From contig JAQUOT010000001.1 in the NCBI GenBank assembly GCA_028716945.1, positions 466,471 through 530,470 of the forward strand: a DNA stretch of 64,000 nt, in the 5' to 3' direction. A program made the translations under genes and the position numbers. The DNA comes from Candidatus Nanoarchaeia archaeon (GTDB lineage Archaea; Nanobdellota; Nanobdellia; SCGC-AAA011-G17; JAFCDX01). Below are positions 7,958 to 16,476 of the stretch, in pieces. The first letter of the stretch is position 1, and the number at the start of each line of letters is the position of its first letter. Under the pieces are notes generated by a model. It worked only from the letters and a program-made list of their open reading frames with translations. It was not told the origin of the DNA and did not search any database.

Positions 7958-9037
7958 TTATATAATCTTCCTTGCAAATTTAATTAAACCTGGTTCTTTA
8001 GTTAATACCTTAAAAATAATCTTTGATGGGAAATCTCTATCTTCTTTTTCAATTATTTTTTTAATGTGTCTTTTGTTTACAACCTTTAACAATTCATTAT
8101 AATCTTCATTAGAAAAGTTATCCATCATTCTTCTTATTAGAGATCCATAAGTTAAATCTTTTCCAATGCTTTTTTTCCATAAGAATTCATAATTTTTGTT
8201 TTCTAAAATTGCTTTGCTTAACTCTCTTGCAGCCATCATTCCTTGTATTATTCCACCATAACTCGTTGGTTTTACCTGACAGGCTGCATCTCCAACCAAA
8301 TATACATTATTTTTTGAAGTTTTGAGTAGAGAATCATAAACTGGAATTAATCCAGATTGGTAACATATCGTTTTATAACTATGTTTTTTCTTTATCATTC
8401 TCATAAATTCTTTAAAATGTGGATGAATATTATATTTTGCTACAATTCCTACTCTTGCAATTGATTTTGATTCTGGTACTAACCAACCAAAATAGTGTTT
8501 ATTAAGATAAAATTCAACAGCATTTTTATCTCTTAATTTTGTTTTTATTCTTGCTTGTAATCCAATTACAAATTTTCTTTTTCCATATAATCCCGTAGCT
8601 TTTGCAACTTTAGATTGTGGTCCATCTGCTCCTACTAAAATATCTGTTTTTTTAGAAATTTCTTTATCAAGTATAACATAAGGCTCTTTATAATCAACAA
8701 ATTTTTTCTTTAAATAAAACTTCGCTCCTGCTTTTGTAGCAAGTCTAGCAAGATATTTATCAAATTTTGTTCTATCTAAAATTAAATTTGGATTTTCAAG
8801 CTTAAATTCAATAAAATTTTCATCAGGTGAAAAAACTTTGAATCTTTTAATTGTGTTTATAACAAATTTTTTGTCTGGTTTTATTAATTCAGTTATTGCG
8901 CTTGTAACAATTCCAGTACATTGAACTGGTTTTCCGATTTCAGAATGTTCTTCAAATACAGAAACTTTTTCTCCACTTTTTGCTAATAAATAAGCGAGAT
9001 AGCACCCAACAGGGCCTGCTCCAATAATTGAAATCAT
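7958..9037 (-). CDS. FAD-dependent geranylgeranyl-reductase-family oxidoreductase
   Basis: A Rossmann FAD-binding start (MISIIGAGPVGCYLAYLLAK, GxGxxG then an acidic residue in VSVFEEHS), the family's PVQCTGI segment, the DG motif (ILVGADGPQSKVAK) and the C-terminal FAD motif NVYLVGDAACQVKPTSYGGI. Archaeal members saturate the isoprenoid chains of membrane lipids; related flavoproteins act on other substrates, so the exact substrate is uncertain. At 359 residues it is slightly shorter than classic digeranylgeranylglycerophospholipid reductases (about 390-450). It is divergent from the prepilin peptidase and shares its promoter region. Confidence 0.82.
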   Translation of the reverse strand: MISIIGAGPVGCYLAYLLAKSGEKVSVFEEHSEIGKPVQCTGIVTSAITELIKPDKKFVINTIKRFKVFSPDENFIEFKLENPNLILDRTKFDKYLARLATKAGAKFYLKKKFVDYKEPYVILDKEISKKTDILVGADGPQSKVAKATGLYGKRKFVIGLQARIKTKLRDKNAVEFYLNKHYFGWLVPESKSIARVGIVAKYNIHPHFKEFMRMIKKKHSYKTICYQSGLIPVYDSLLKTSKNNVYLVGDAACQVKPTSYGGIIQGMMAARELSKAILENKNYEFLWKKSIGKDLTYGSLIRRMMDNFSNEDYNELLKVVNKRHIKKIIEKEDRDFPSKIIFKVLTKEPGLIKFARKII

Positions 9038-9056
9038 GATTTTGAAAATTTAAGAA

Positions 9057-9068
9057 CCTTTATAAATA
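9057..9068. promoter_or_regulatory. Shared bidirectional TATA element
   Basis: CTTTATAAATAT is near-symmetric and lies about 25 nt from both divergent starts (9037 minus, 9088 plus). One box may drive two leaderless transcripts. Confidence 0.5.
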
Positions 9069-9087
9069 TAACTTTTTTAATTTAGAT

Positions 9088-9963
9088 ATGGTGATTGCAT
9101 CAATAGATTTTATTTTATTAGGTATTTTATTTATTTATGTAATTATTGCTACGATTCAAGATATTAAAACAAGAGAAGTTCCAGATTGGCTTAATTATAG
9201 TTTGATTTCAATTGCTTTGTCTTTAAGATTTTTATATTCTTTAATAACTAATGAGTGGAATTATTTTTTATATGGGATTATGGGAGCATTTATATTTTTC
9301 ATAGTAGGAAATATAATGTATTATACTAGACAATGGGGAGGAGGAGACTCAAAATTATTGATGGGAATAGGAGCAACAATTCCGATATATCCTTCATTTT
9401 TACTTAATTATCTTCATCCAAATTTAAATCTTCCATTTTTATTTATATTAATAGTAAATATCTTGTTAGTTGGAGGATTGTATGGAATATTTTTGTCTGC
9501 TATGATTGCTTTAAAACATAGAGCTAAATTCAAAACAGAATTAATGAATTTATTAAAAAAAGAAAAGATAAAAACAGAAATAAGTTATTCAATTTTAATT
9601 ATTGCAGTTATGCTTTTTGTTTCAATATATTCTAAAAGTATGTTAAGAATTGTTGGAATAGGAATGGCTTTATTTATTTTTATTTTAGGAATCTTATTAA
9701 TCTTCATAAAAACCGTAGAAAATGTATCTATGTACAAAATAATTTCTATAAATAAATTAACAGAAGGTGATTGGGTTGTTCCTTTCAAATTTAAAAGTAG
9801 ACTTATAACTACAAGTTATTTGGGTGTAACAAAAAAGGATATTGCAAGGTTTAAAGATATGAGAATAAAAACAGTAATGGTAAAAGAAGGTTTGCCTTTT
9901 GTTCCTGCGTTTTTAATAGGGTTAATAATAACTTTGATATTTGGAAATGTTTTAGCTTTTTAA
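9088..9963 (+). CDS. Type IV prepilin (archaellin) peptidase, A24 family
   Basis: A 291-residue multi-helix membrane protein with both catalytic aspartates in context: ATIQDIKTREVPDWLNY (first Asp) and GGGDSKLLMGIG (second Asp, GxGD-type). These enzymes cleave class III signal peptides of pilins and archaellins at the inner membrane face. The C-terminal third adds further helices and a soluble insert (DWVVPFKFKSRL), typical of the long archaeal forms. The end overlaps the convergent HIT gene by 4 nt. No pilin gene is seen nearby. Confidence 0.88.
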   Translation: MVIASIDFILLGILFIYVIIATIQDIKTREVPDWLNYSLISIALSLRFLYSLITNEWNYFLYGIMGAFIFFIVGNIMYYTRQWGGGDSKLLMGIGATIPIYPSFLLNYLHPNLNLPFLFILIVNILLVGGLYGIFLSAMIALKHRAKFKTELMNLLKKEKIKTEISYSILIIAVMLFVSIYSKSMLRIVGIGMALFIFILGILLIFIKTVENVSMYKIISINKLTEGDWVVPFKFKSRLITTSYLGVTKKDIARFKDMRIKTVMVKEGLPFVPAFLIGLIITLIFGNVLAF

Positions 9964-10598
9964 GGAATTCTTTTTTCAATTTTGAATTGAGGTTTTTTTA
10001 TTTGGTTAGAGTTTTCTTTCTTTGGTTCTAGACTTACTTCTAAAACAACTTCTTTTTTAATTGCTAATTTTGATGCTATTAATGTTTTAATTTGTTCAAG
10101 ATCTTGTTCAGAAGCTTTTTTCATATTCCAAGCAAATTCAATTCCATCATTTTCAAATCTAGGAATTATGTTAAGGGAAATATGATTTACTTTTTGTCCT
10201 GCAGCATTTCCGCTTGCTAGATACAAATTAACTCCTTGTGCTTTTAGTTCTTGTACTAAAACCTTTGAAATATTATTTGCTATCATAAACATTTCAGAAA
10301 CATCTTTGTCAGATAATAAAGATAAATATTGATAATGTTTTTTTGGGAATAGTAATACATGGCCTATATTTGCTGGATTTATATCTAAAACCGCAAGAAA
10401 TTTATCATTTTCATATATTTTGTAAGCTTTTATTTTTCCTTGACTTAATAAACAAAAAACACATTGTTGCATTTGTAGTTTTGCAAGCTCTTCTTTGGGT
10501 AGGGTTTTAACAAATTCATTAATTTTCTGTCTTTGTTCTTTCTCATTCAAACCCATTAATTCTTGTTCTAGTTCGCTTAAATCATCCTCTGAAACCAT
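9960..10598 (-). CDS. HIT-family protein with degenerate catalytic triad
   Basis: The HIT core begins at about residue 45 (CVFCLLSQGKIKAYKIYEND) with a CxxC as in zinc-containing HIT proteins, then DINPANIGHVLLFPKKHY. The signature, normally H-x-H-x-H, reads VNHISLNIIPR: only the first His remains, while the catalytic His is Ser and the third is Asn. A helical, charged N-terminal extension of about 45 residues and a basic C-terminal tail (KKPQFKIEKRIP) flank the core. Nucleotidyl-hydrolase activity is therefore doubtful; it may bind nucleotides or a partner. Confidence 0.8.
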   Translation of the reverse strand: MVSEDDLSELEQELMGLNEKEQRQKINEFVKTLPKEELAKLQMQQCVFCLLSQGKIKAYKIYENDKFLAVLDINPANIGHVLLFPKKHYQYLSLLSDKDVSEMFMIANNISKVLVQELKAQGVNLYLASGNAAGQKVNHISLNIIPRFENDGIEFAWNMKKASEQDLEQIKTLIASKLAIKKEVVLEVSLEPKKENSNQIKKPQFKIEKRIP

Positions 10599-10674
10599 AA
10601 AATAGAATATATTTGGTTTTTTATAAGGTTTTTCATTCCTAAGCTTTATAAATAATTTTAATTTATTATATGAA

Positions 10675-11502
10675 ATGGATTACGCCCAGCTATTTAAAAA
10701 TAATTTTTATCTTTCAAAAGAATGGTCAGAATTAATTAATTCTATAAATGGAAATATTTCTACAATAAATATAAGAAAAAAAAGCATACCTATCTATAAA
10801 AATAAAATAACTTTGGCTTGGCACAGGTATTCTAATTTAGAGATAGAAGAATTGAGAAATAATAAGATAATAGTTACTAAAATTACAGATAGTAAAAAGG
10901 GTTTAATAAATTATCATGTAATGTTTGCACAAGATTATGATGAGGTTTATAAAAATTATGATAAAAAATTTAGAAACTTGGTTAAAAAAAGTAAGGAATT
11001 TAAATTAAAACTAAATAAAGAAACTAATTTTAATAGTTTATACTTCATTTATTTACATACATTAAAGAGATTAAATTCTCCGGCATTTCCATTAAAATTT
11101 TTTGAAAATGCTTTAAAATTAAAAGAAGCAAAAGCTTTTTCAGTAATCTATCAAGGAACAAAAATAGCTGGTTGTTTGATATTCGAGAATGAAGATAATG
11201 TGTATTTATCTTTTGCATTTAGTTTAGATAATTACTTTTTTACAAAACCAAATAATTTTCTTTACGATGCTATAATAAATTATGCTATGAAAAACAAGAA
11301 AAATTTACATTTTGGAATGGGTGTAGAAAATGCTGGTTATGAAAGATTTAAAGATGATACTGGAGCAATAAAATTAAAATGTAATTATCTCTATAAAAAT
11401 GAATATTTATTAGGATTAGGATTAAAAATTGTAGAGAAAATCCCTTTTTTATATAAATTTAAACCAAATAAAATTTTAGATGTTACAATCCCGTTTACTT
11501 AA
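10675..11502 (+). CDS. GNAT/FemAB-like acyltransferase domain protein
   Basis: A 275-residue protein whose second half has the FemAB/GNAT pattern: KKFRNLVKKSKEFKLKLN, then AFSVIYQGTKIAGCLIFE, FSLDNYFFTKPNNFLYDAI and LHFGMGVENAGYERFKDDTG, where the last motif resembles the fold's end segment before the final strand. Such proteins transfer amino acids or acyl groups, often in envelope biosynthesis. Substrate unknown. It overlaps the convergent aEF1-beta gene by 4 nt. Confidence 0.6.
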   Translation: MDYAQLFKNNFYLSKEWSELINSINGNISTINIRKKSIPIYKNKITLAWHRYSNLEIEELRNNKIIVTKITDSKKGLINYHVMFAQDYDEVYKNYDKKFRNLVKKSKEFKLKLNKETNFNSLYFIYLHTLKRLNSPAFPLKFFENALKLKEAKAFSVIYQGTKIAGCLIFENEDNVYLSFAFSLDNYFFTKPNNFLYDAIINYAMKNKKNLHFGMGVENAGYERFKDDTGAIKLKCNYLYKNEYLLGLGLKIVEKIPFLYKFKPNKILDVTIPFT

Positions 11503-11783
11503 CCAATTGCTCTTCTTACATCTGTAATTTCGGCGCTTTCTACACCAGGAACATTTCTTATTTTTTCTTCTAAAGGATCAGTTGCACCTTTTTTCTCATC
11601 CATTACAAAAATTATAACTAAGGCTTTTAATCCAAAGGCTATTGGATCTATACTTACTTTAAATTCTGTTTTATCTGGAGAACAATATCCTTCAATTATT
11701 TGTTTAGCTTCTTTTTCTAAATCTTCAAGATTAACCTCTGGAGATTCAGGCATTATTCTTAAAGTTATAACTACCTTTGCCAT
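11499..11783 (-). CDS. Elongation factor 1-beta (aEF1B)
   Basis: Start placed at MAKVVITLRIMPESPEV (11783), which matches archaeal aEF1B; the longer frame adds eight residues that would overlap the zinc-ribbon gene. The 94-residue protein has the family's ferredoxin-like alpha/beta pattern and the segment IDPIAFGLKALVIIFVMDE, ending in VESAEITDVRRAIG. It is the nucleotide exchange factor for aEF1A. The upstream zinc-ribbon gene ends one nucleotide before its ATG, so the pair is an operon, as in many archaea. Confidence 0.92.
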   Translation of the reverse strand: MAKVVITLRIMPESPEVNLEDLEKEAKQIIEGYCSPDKTEFKVSIDPIAFGLKALVIIFVMDEKKGATDPLEEKIRNVPGVESAEITDVRRAIG

Positions 11784-11784
11784 T

Positions 11785-11961
11785 TTAATTAGGTCCAGAA
11801 AATCCACAAGTTGGACATTTATATCTAGCTACAATTACCCTACAATGTTCACATCTTATTATCTCTTGTTTTCCACAACTTGGGCATTTAAATGTAGTCG
11901 CCCCTTTTATGCCTTTTATTGAGGTATTACAAGATGTGCATTTTAAGTCTTTTTCTGCCAT
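11785..11961 (-). CDS. Archaeal zinc-ribbon protein (HVO_2753-like), 58 aa
   Basis: Four CxxC-type knuckles are visible in 58 residues: KCTSCN, KCPSCG, RCEHCR and KCPTCG, ending GFSGPN. This is the archaeal double zinc-ribbon family usually found directly upstream of aEF1-beta; it is predicted to bind RNA. The spacing to aEF1-beta is 1 nt. Confidence 0.88.
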   Translation of the reverse strand: MAEKDLKCTSCNTSIKGIKGATTFKCPSCGKQEIIRCEHCRVIVARYKCPTCGFSGPN

Positions 11962-11989
11962 TTTTTACCTTAATTTGATTTATTAAAAA

Positions 11990-12000
11990 TGTTTATAAAC
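11990..12000 (+). promoter_or_regulatory. TATA box that decides the start of the PHP gene
   Basis: TGTTTATAAACG sits about 25 nt before the ATG at 12022 and overlaps the more upstream ATG at 11989, which argues for the downstream start and a leaderless mRNA. Confidence 0.55.
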
Positions 12001-12021
12001 GTTTCTTTTATCATTTTAACT

Positions 12022-12891
12022 ATGTTTATTAATAAAATACTTGGAAAATTATTTTCCCACGCATCACAAATAGATGCAGATGAGTTAAAGAAAGAAGGCT
12101 TGTTTTTTGATATGCATTTTCATACAAATTATTCTGATGGTGCAACAAGTATAAAAACACTAAATAAATTATGTAAAAAGTATAATGTTGGTGTTGCTAT
12201 TACAGATCATAATGAAATAAAAGGTTGTATGGAAGCAGCTTTATATGATTTTAATTTTATTCCTGGAATTGAATTAAGACCTAAAGAAAATTTTGATATG
12301 CTAATCTATTTTTATAAACTTGAAGATTTAATAGATTTTTTCAAAACAAGCGTTCTGCCTTATAGAAAAAAATTAATCTATTCTGGTATAGAACTTAATG
12401 GGAGAGAGATTTTTAATAGATTAAAAAAATATAATTGTATTACGAGTATTCCACATCCTTATGGAATAATGCATGGTCTACCTAGAAAAATTGAACAGAA
12501 ATTATATATTGAAAAAGGAGCAGATAAATTTCATTTAATAAAACAATTTGATTGTATTGAAGTTATGAACGGACATTTGATGATGAATAAGAATGAAGCT
12601 GCTTTAGAACTTGCTAAAAAATATGGAAAAGCATACACTGGTGGATCTGATGGGCATGTTAAATATGATTTAGGAAAGGTTTTAACTTATTCAAGAGTAA
12701 AAGATACAAAATCTTTCTTAGATAATTTGAAAAAAAGAAAAGTTTCAATTTACTGTTATGAAGGAAGAGTTGGAAGAATGTTAATATCAAGAACCTGGGC
12801 TTTTAGGAAGCATGTTAAACACCCCATACATTATGTTGCAAGAATTATGAGATACGGAAAAACTAAAATTAAAGATGGTTTTAAAAAATAA
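12022..12891 (+). CDS. PHP-domain metal-dependent phosphoesterase
   Basis: Starts at MFINKILGKLF (289 residues). PHP motifs in order: FDMHFHTNYSDGATS, VAITDHNEIKG, FIPGIELRP, ITSIPHPYGIM and YTGGSDGHVKYDLGKV, giving the metal-ligand His and Asp residues of the fold. Members include nucleoside or tRNA 3',5'-bisphosphate phosphatases and other phosphoesterases; substrate not known. A basic C-terminal tail (RIMRYGKTKIKDGFKK) could contact nucleic acid or membrane. Unlike EndoQ it lacks a CxxC domain. Confidence 0.78.
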   Translation: MFINKILGKLFSHASQIDADELKKEGLFFDMHFHTNYSDGATSIKTLNKLCKKYNVGVAITDHNEIKGCMEAALYDFNFIPGIELRPKENFDMLIYFYKLEDLIDFFKTSVLPYRKKLIYSGIELNGREIFNRLKKYNCITSIPHPYGIMHGLPRKIEQKLYIEKGADKFHLIKQFDCIEVMNGHLMMNKNEAALELAKKYGKAYTGGSDGHVKYDLGKVLTYSRVKDTKSFLDNLKKRKVSIYCYEGRVGRMLISRTWAFRKHVKHPIHYVARIMRYGKTKIKDGFKK

Positions 12892-12928
12892 AAAAGGTTT
12901 AAATAAGGTATTTCTTTAGATTTATTAA

Positions 12929-13002
12929 GCCCCTATAGTATAGCTTGGATAGTACGCGGGTTTGCGGAACCTGTAACTCCGGTTCAAATCCGGATGGGGG
13001 CA
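12929..13002 (+). tRNA. tRNA-Arg (anticodon GCG)
   Basis: A cloverleaf folds fully: acceptor GCCCCTA with TGGGGGC, D-stem GTAT/GTAC, anticodon stem CGGGT/ACCTG with loop TTGCGGA (anticodon GCG, U33 present), a 4-nt variable loop, and T-arm TCCGG/CCGGA. Discriminator A; CCA is not encoded. No intron. Confidence 0.93.
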
Positions 13003-13004
13003 TA

Positions 13005-13829
13005 TTATCTAATTTTATTACAAATTTTTATAAATTTATTTAGTATAAAGTATTTTATTTTGTTATATTCATTCTTATTCTTTCCATAACCAAAATTTTT
13101 AATTATTCTAAATTTAGAATTTCCTCCCACATTATGCACTATCGCTATTTTTTCTCCAGAATTTAAGTAAAATTCTCCATTATTAATATAAAATTTTTCG
13201 TTTGTTGTCATTGGGATAAAATTATATTTACAATCTAGTCTTTTGAAATTATTTTTATATAAAAAATAACTTACTGCTATTTGGTCTGCCAAATATACCT
13301 TTTTCTTTAAAAGAGAATTACATTCTTTACATAAACTTGAAAATTTTTCATATGGAGCAATTAAAACTCCCATATTAATCATCTGTTTTCTTTTTGAAAT
13401 CTCTTTTATCTCTTTAGATTTTTCTTTATCAAAGCACACATTACTCATAAATTTTTCAAAAGGTAGAGTCATATCTTCTACAACCGCTCTAAAATCTTCA
13501 TTGTTTTTTTCAAAAAGGGAATTAATATCTTCTTGAAAAATAAGATCTGCACAATCACAAGTCATAACTTGATAATAAATATTTTTTTTAAGAATTTTTT
13601 CTATATCTTTAAATTTAATTGCATTTGGAAAACCACACCTAATCGCTTTATAAATTTTAACATTTTTATTTTTCTTTAATATATTTAATTTATTTTTACT
13701 GATCCCATAATCTATAATTATAATGTCTATATTACTCAAATTAACATTTTCAATTAGAGATTTTAACCAATCATTTACCAAAAAATCTTCACAATTTTTA
13801 TCAGAGCAAGTAATTATAACATTTTTCAT
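13005..13829 (-). CDS. GT8-like glycosyltransferase, 274 aa
   Basis: The order of motifs suggests a GT8/glycogenin-like GT-A fold: an N-terminal strand VIITCSDKN, a possible metal-binding MTCDCADLIFQ (degenerate DxD), NMGVLIAPYEKF, YLADQIAVSYFLYKN and IVHNVGG near the end. A basic tail may contact membrane. It overlaps the GT2 gene upstream by 4 nt (ATGA), so the two probably act in one glycan pathway. Donor and acceptor are unknown, and assignment to GT8 is tentative. Confidence 0.5.
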   Translation of the reverse strand: MKNVIITCSDKNCEDFLVNDWLKSLIENVNLSNIDIIIIDYGISKNKLNILKKNKNVKIYKAIRCGFPNAIKFKDIEKILKKNIYYQVMTCDCADLIFQEDINSLFEKNNEDFRAVVEDMTLPFEKFMSNVCFDKEKSKEIKEISKRKQMINMGVLIAPYEKFSSLCKECNSLLKKKVYLADQIAVSYFLYKNNFKRLDCKYNFIPMTTNEKFYINNGEFYLNSGEKIAIVHNVGGNSKFRIIKNFGYGKNKNEYNKIKYFILNKFIKICNKIR

Positions 13830-14533
13830 CTTATATCTTTATAATCTTTAGTTATAGGTTTATTTATGAACATTTCGGAGAAATAATTTGAGAAGTAAAT
13901 TATTAAAGTTTTTATTTTGCCTTGTCCTTTTAATCTTCTAGCAGAACTTTTTATTGTTAATTTTTTACTAAACTTTATTTTTCCATATTTAACAACCCTC
14001 TTAGTAGTATTTGTATCTTCTCCATAAAATTCCATTTTTGTGTTAAATCCCCCCATTTTTTTAAGCACACTTTTTCTAATAGAGAAATTTCCCCCAAGTA
14101 AAAATCCTTTTGAAAAAGGTAAATTAAATATAAAAACCATACAATCCCTATAAATTAAATTTTCAAACCAACTAACATCTTCATATTCATAAGGTCCAGA
14201 TACACCAACAATTTTTTTGTCTTTTTCATACATATTTAATGCAGTTTTAAACCAATTTTTTGTTATGATACTATCTGCATCAAAAAAACACATAATTTCT
14301 CCTTTAGAAATTTTATAACCTGTTTGTCTTGCTTTGGTCACTCCTTTTTTATATTCATCAATGACTTTTACTTTTTTAAATTTTTTAGCAACTTGTTTTG
14401 TTTTATCTGTAGAATTATTATTGATAACTATAATTTCATAATCAACCGGAATATCTGCATCTAAGATAGATTGAATACATCTCCCAATTAGTTTTTCTTC
14501 ATTGTATGCGGGGATAATTATTGATAATTTCAT
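13826..14533 (-). CDS. GT2-family glycosyltransferase
   Basis: A classic GT-A family 2 enzyme of 235 residues: LSIIIPAYNEEKLIGRCIQS, EIIVINNNSTDKTKQVAKK, CFFDADSIIT (the DxD metal site), GGNFSIRKSVLKKMGGF and GEDTNTTKRV (ED acceptor-site motif). It transfers sugars from a nucleotide or polyprenyl donor in cell-surface glycan synthesis. No transmembrane segments, so it is probably a cytoplasmic-face enzyme. Coupled to the following GT8-like gene. Confidence 0.9.
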   Translation of the reverse strand: MKLSIIIPAYNEEKLIGRCIQSILDADIPVDYEIIVINNNSTDKTKQVAKKFKKVKVIDEYKKGVTKARQTGYKISKGEIMCFFDADSIITKNWFKTALNMYEKDKKIVGVSGPYEYEDVSWFENLIYRDCMVFIFNLPFSKGFLLGGNFSIRKSVLKKMGGFNTKMEFYGEDTNTTKRVVKYGKIKFSKKLTIKSSARRLKGQGKIKTLIIYFSNYFSEMFINKPITKDYKDIR

Positions 14534-14565
14534 AAAAAAAGAAAAGAAAAAAGGGTTAATAAAGT

Positions 14566-15573
14566 TTATTCTTCTGCTTCTGAACCTTCTACATCTCTAA
14601 TTCCTTGTGGAGTTATCATATAGACTACTTCGCATTCTGGTAAATAAGAACTATCTACCATCTTTGCTACTCTAGTTCCTTTCTTACCTTTTCTTAGGTA
14701 AACTCTTGGATTCATTCCATGACCAACTATATGTCCTCCAACAGGCTCAGTAGGATCTCCGAAGAAAGTATCTGGTTTAGCCATAACTTGGTTTGTGACA
14801 TAAACAGCTAAATTGTACATATTTGCAAGTCTTTGCAATGTGTGTATGTGCTTGTTTATTTTTTGCTGTCTATCTGCTAAACTACCTCTTCCAATATAGT
14901 CTGATCTAAATAAAGACATTAAAGAATCTACTATAATTAATTTTACAGGTAAGCCTTCTTTTTCTACCAATTCAGATATTTTTTCAGTTAGTAAAACTTG
15001 ATGGTCTGAATTAAAACATCTAGCTACCCTAATATTTTTCAAGATTTCAGTAAAATCTAAACCTTGAGCTTCTGCTAATTGTTTAATTCTTTCTGGTCTG
15101 AAAGTTGATTCTGTATCTAAAAATACAACTGCACCATTTATTCCACCTTTTTCTTTTGGTAGTTGTGCATTGACTGCAATTTGATGTGCAATCTGTGATT
15201 TTCCAGAGGAGAAAGCACCATAACATTCTGTTATAGTTCCTGTTTCTATTCCTCCACCGAGTAATTTATCAAGAGCTTTACTTCCTGTTGTAATTCTTTC
15301 AGTTTTTTCTGATCTTTCAAGTAATTCATGCCCAGATTCAAAACCCATTTTTAGTTTGTCTCTGGCAGTATTGATTATTTTTCTAGCTACAGCTTCTCCA
15401 ACACCCGCTGCTTCAACCAATTCTCCAGTTGATGCTACAGCAATACTAATCATGTTGGTAAATCCAGCTTCTTTTAATTTTTCAGCTGTTGCTGCTCCAA
15501 CTCCAGGTAAGTCTTTAACCGAATTTTCGTCTTTCATTTCTAAACCTTCAACTACATCTTTTTTCTTGCTCAT
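14566..15573 (-). CDS. radA: DNA repair and recombination recombinase RadA
   Basis: 335 residues. The N-terminal helix-hairpin-helix domain (VKDLPGVGAATAEKLKEAGF, about 19-70) is followed by the RecA core: Walker A GAFSSGKSQ, GGINGAVVFLDTESTFRPER, Walker B LIIVDSLMSLFRSDYIGRG, loop residues LADRQQKINKHIH, and NQVMAKPDTFFGDPTEPVGG. It forms filaments on ssDNA for homologous recombination. The Walker A has Ala-Phe-Ser-Ser and K-S rather than the usual G-S-G-K-T, a mild variant. Its ATG overlaps the stop of a small ssDNA-binding candidate gene upstream. Confidence 0.96.
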   Translation of the reverse strand: MSKKKDVVEGLEMKDENSVKDLPGVGAATAEKLKEAGFTNMISIAVASTGELVEAAGVGEAVARKIINTARDKLKMGFESGHELLERSEKTERITTGSKALDKLLGGGIETGTITECYGAFSSGKSQIAHQIAVNAQLPKEKGGINGAVVFLDTESTFRPERIKQLAEAQGLDFTEILKNIRVARCFNSDHQVLLTEKISELVEKEGLPVKLIIVDSLMSLFRSDYIGRGSLADRQQKINKHIHTLQRLANMYNLAVYVTNQVMAKPDTFFGDPTEPVGGHIVGHGMNPRVYLRKGKKGTRVAKMVDSSYLPECEVVYMITPQGIRDVEGSEAEE

Positions 15574-15839
15574 TCTTCCTCACCTTCATGTTCTTTGTTA
15601 GCTTCGAAAAATAAATAATCTTGCGCTTTATTTAATAAAGCAATTATTTTTGGAATATCAGTTCTTCTTAAATTATTAATGGTATCTGATCTCCAAACAT
15701 CTTCGTCTTTTTTCTTGAAGCTTTTTACAAGACTAACTGTCTTATAACCATATTCTGCTCCATCTTTTTCTTTTTTATTATCCCAAACAACTACTTCCAT
15801 GTTTGAGACTCTCCATTTTTTTTCTGGCGCATTTGCCAT
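15570..15839 (-). CDS. Small PC4/Whirly-like protein upstream of radA
   Basis: 89 residues: WRVSNMEVVVWDN, GYKTVSLVKSFKKKD, then DIPKIIALLNKAQDYLFF. Several beta-strands followed by one helix match small archaeal proteins predicted to have a PC4/YdbC-like ssDNA-binding fold. A 4-nt overlap with radA supports a role in recombination, possibly ssDNA loading. The family assignment rests on pattern and context only. A TATA-like box (complement of 15955-15966) lies about 120 nt upstream. Confidence 0.6.
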   Translation of the reverse strand: MANAPEKKWRVSNMEVVVWDNKKEKDGAEYGYKTVSLVKSFKKKDEDVWRSDTINNLRRTDIPKIIALLNKAQDYLFFEANKEHEGEEE

Positions 15840-16104
15840 TTTAACACTCTCCTTTGGTTTCCCTTTTTATTTCAATAGTCTATTAGAAAAAAGAACCAAA
15901 TATAGTCTCCCTATTCGGAACTTTTTTCATGAGACTAATACCTTCAAGAAAAATCTATTTATAAATCTTACGCGCACCCAGTTGCAAGTTGCAATTTACT
16001 CCAAAATATATGTTGTAGAATATAGTTTATCTAAATTTACTTATACTCTAAACTATAATTCTAACTAAATAAATGTTTAAATAGATTTTATATTTAAAAT
16101 AATT
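15840..16104. other. Intergenic region with large inverted repeat
   Basis: This 265-nt spacer between divergent genes holds a minus-strand TATA-like box (15955-15966), a direct repeat GTTGCAAGTTGCAA (about 15983-15996), a 9-bp perfect inverted repeat TATAGTTTA/TAAACTATA at 16021-16029 and 16049-16057 (about 14 bp with one inserted base), and a plus-strand box at 16074-16084. No ORF is convincing. The inverted repeat is a candidate operator or RNA hairpin. Confidence 0.45.
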
Positions 16105-16440
16105 ATGCCTTACAAAGAAATAAAACCTTTATATGAAGATGAAGTATTAAGAGTAACTCTTCTTCCAAATTGTATAGAGGACCATGCTGTTTATCATAAA
16201 GCTCCAGGAGAAGAATTTGAATGTTTATTACCTCTTCCAAGGGGAGTTTTAAGGGAATTTGCTTTGGCACCAAGTGGAGATCTTGAAATGAGATTAAACA
16301 CGATGGATCCAACTATATTATTTCATCTTAGACAAAAAAATATTTCTGTAGACAAATTACATGTTGCAATATGTCAAGCTTATGCAGAAGAAGAGAGAAG
16401 ATTTGTAAGAGAATGTATGGTAGTAAAACAATCCGATTAA
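16105..16440 (+). CDS. Conserved-looking hypothetical protein, 111 aa
   Basis: An acidic, soluble protein beginning MPYKEIKPLYEDEVLRVTLL, with a central LPLPRGVLREFALAPSG and a helical C-terminus rich in Glu/Arg (QAYAEEERRFVREC). No family recognised and no signal or membrane segment. Promoter at the right distance for a leaderless message, preceded by the large inverted repeat at 16015-16063, so it may be regulated. It stands alone, convergent to the DUF5652/ppsA unit. Confidence 0.6.
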   Translation: MPYKEIKPLYEDEVLRVTLLPNCIEDHAVYHKAPGEEFECLLPLPRGVLREFALAPSGDLEMRLNTMDPTILFHLRQKNISVDKLHVAICQAYAEEERRFVRECMVVKQSD

Positions 16441-16476
16441 ATTCTAAATAAAAAAGAAAAATAAAAGAAAAAGTTT

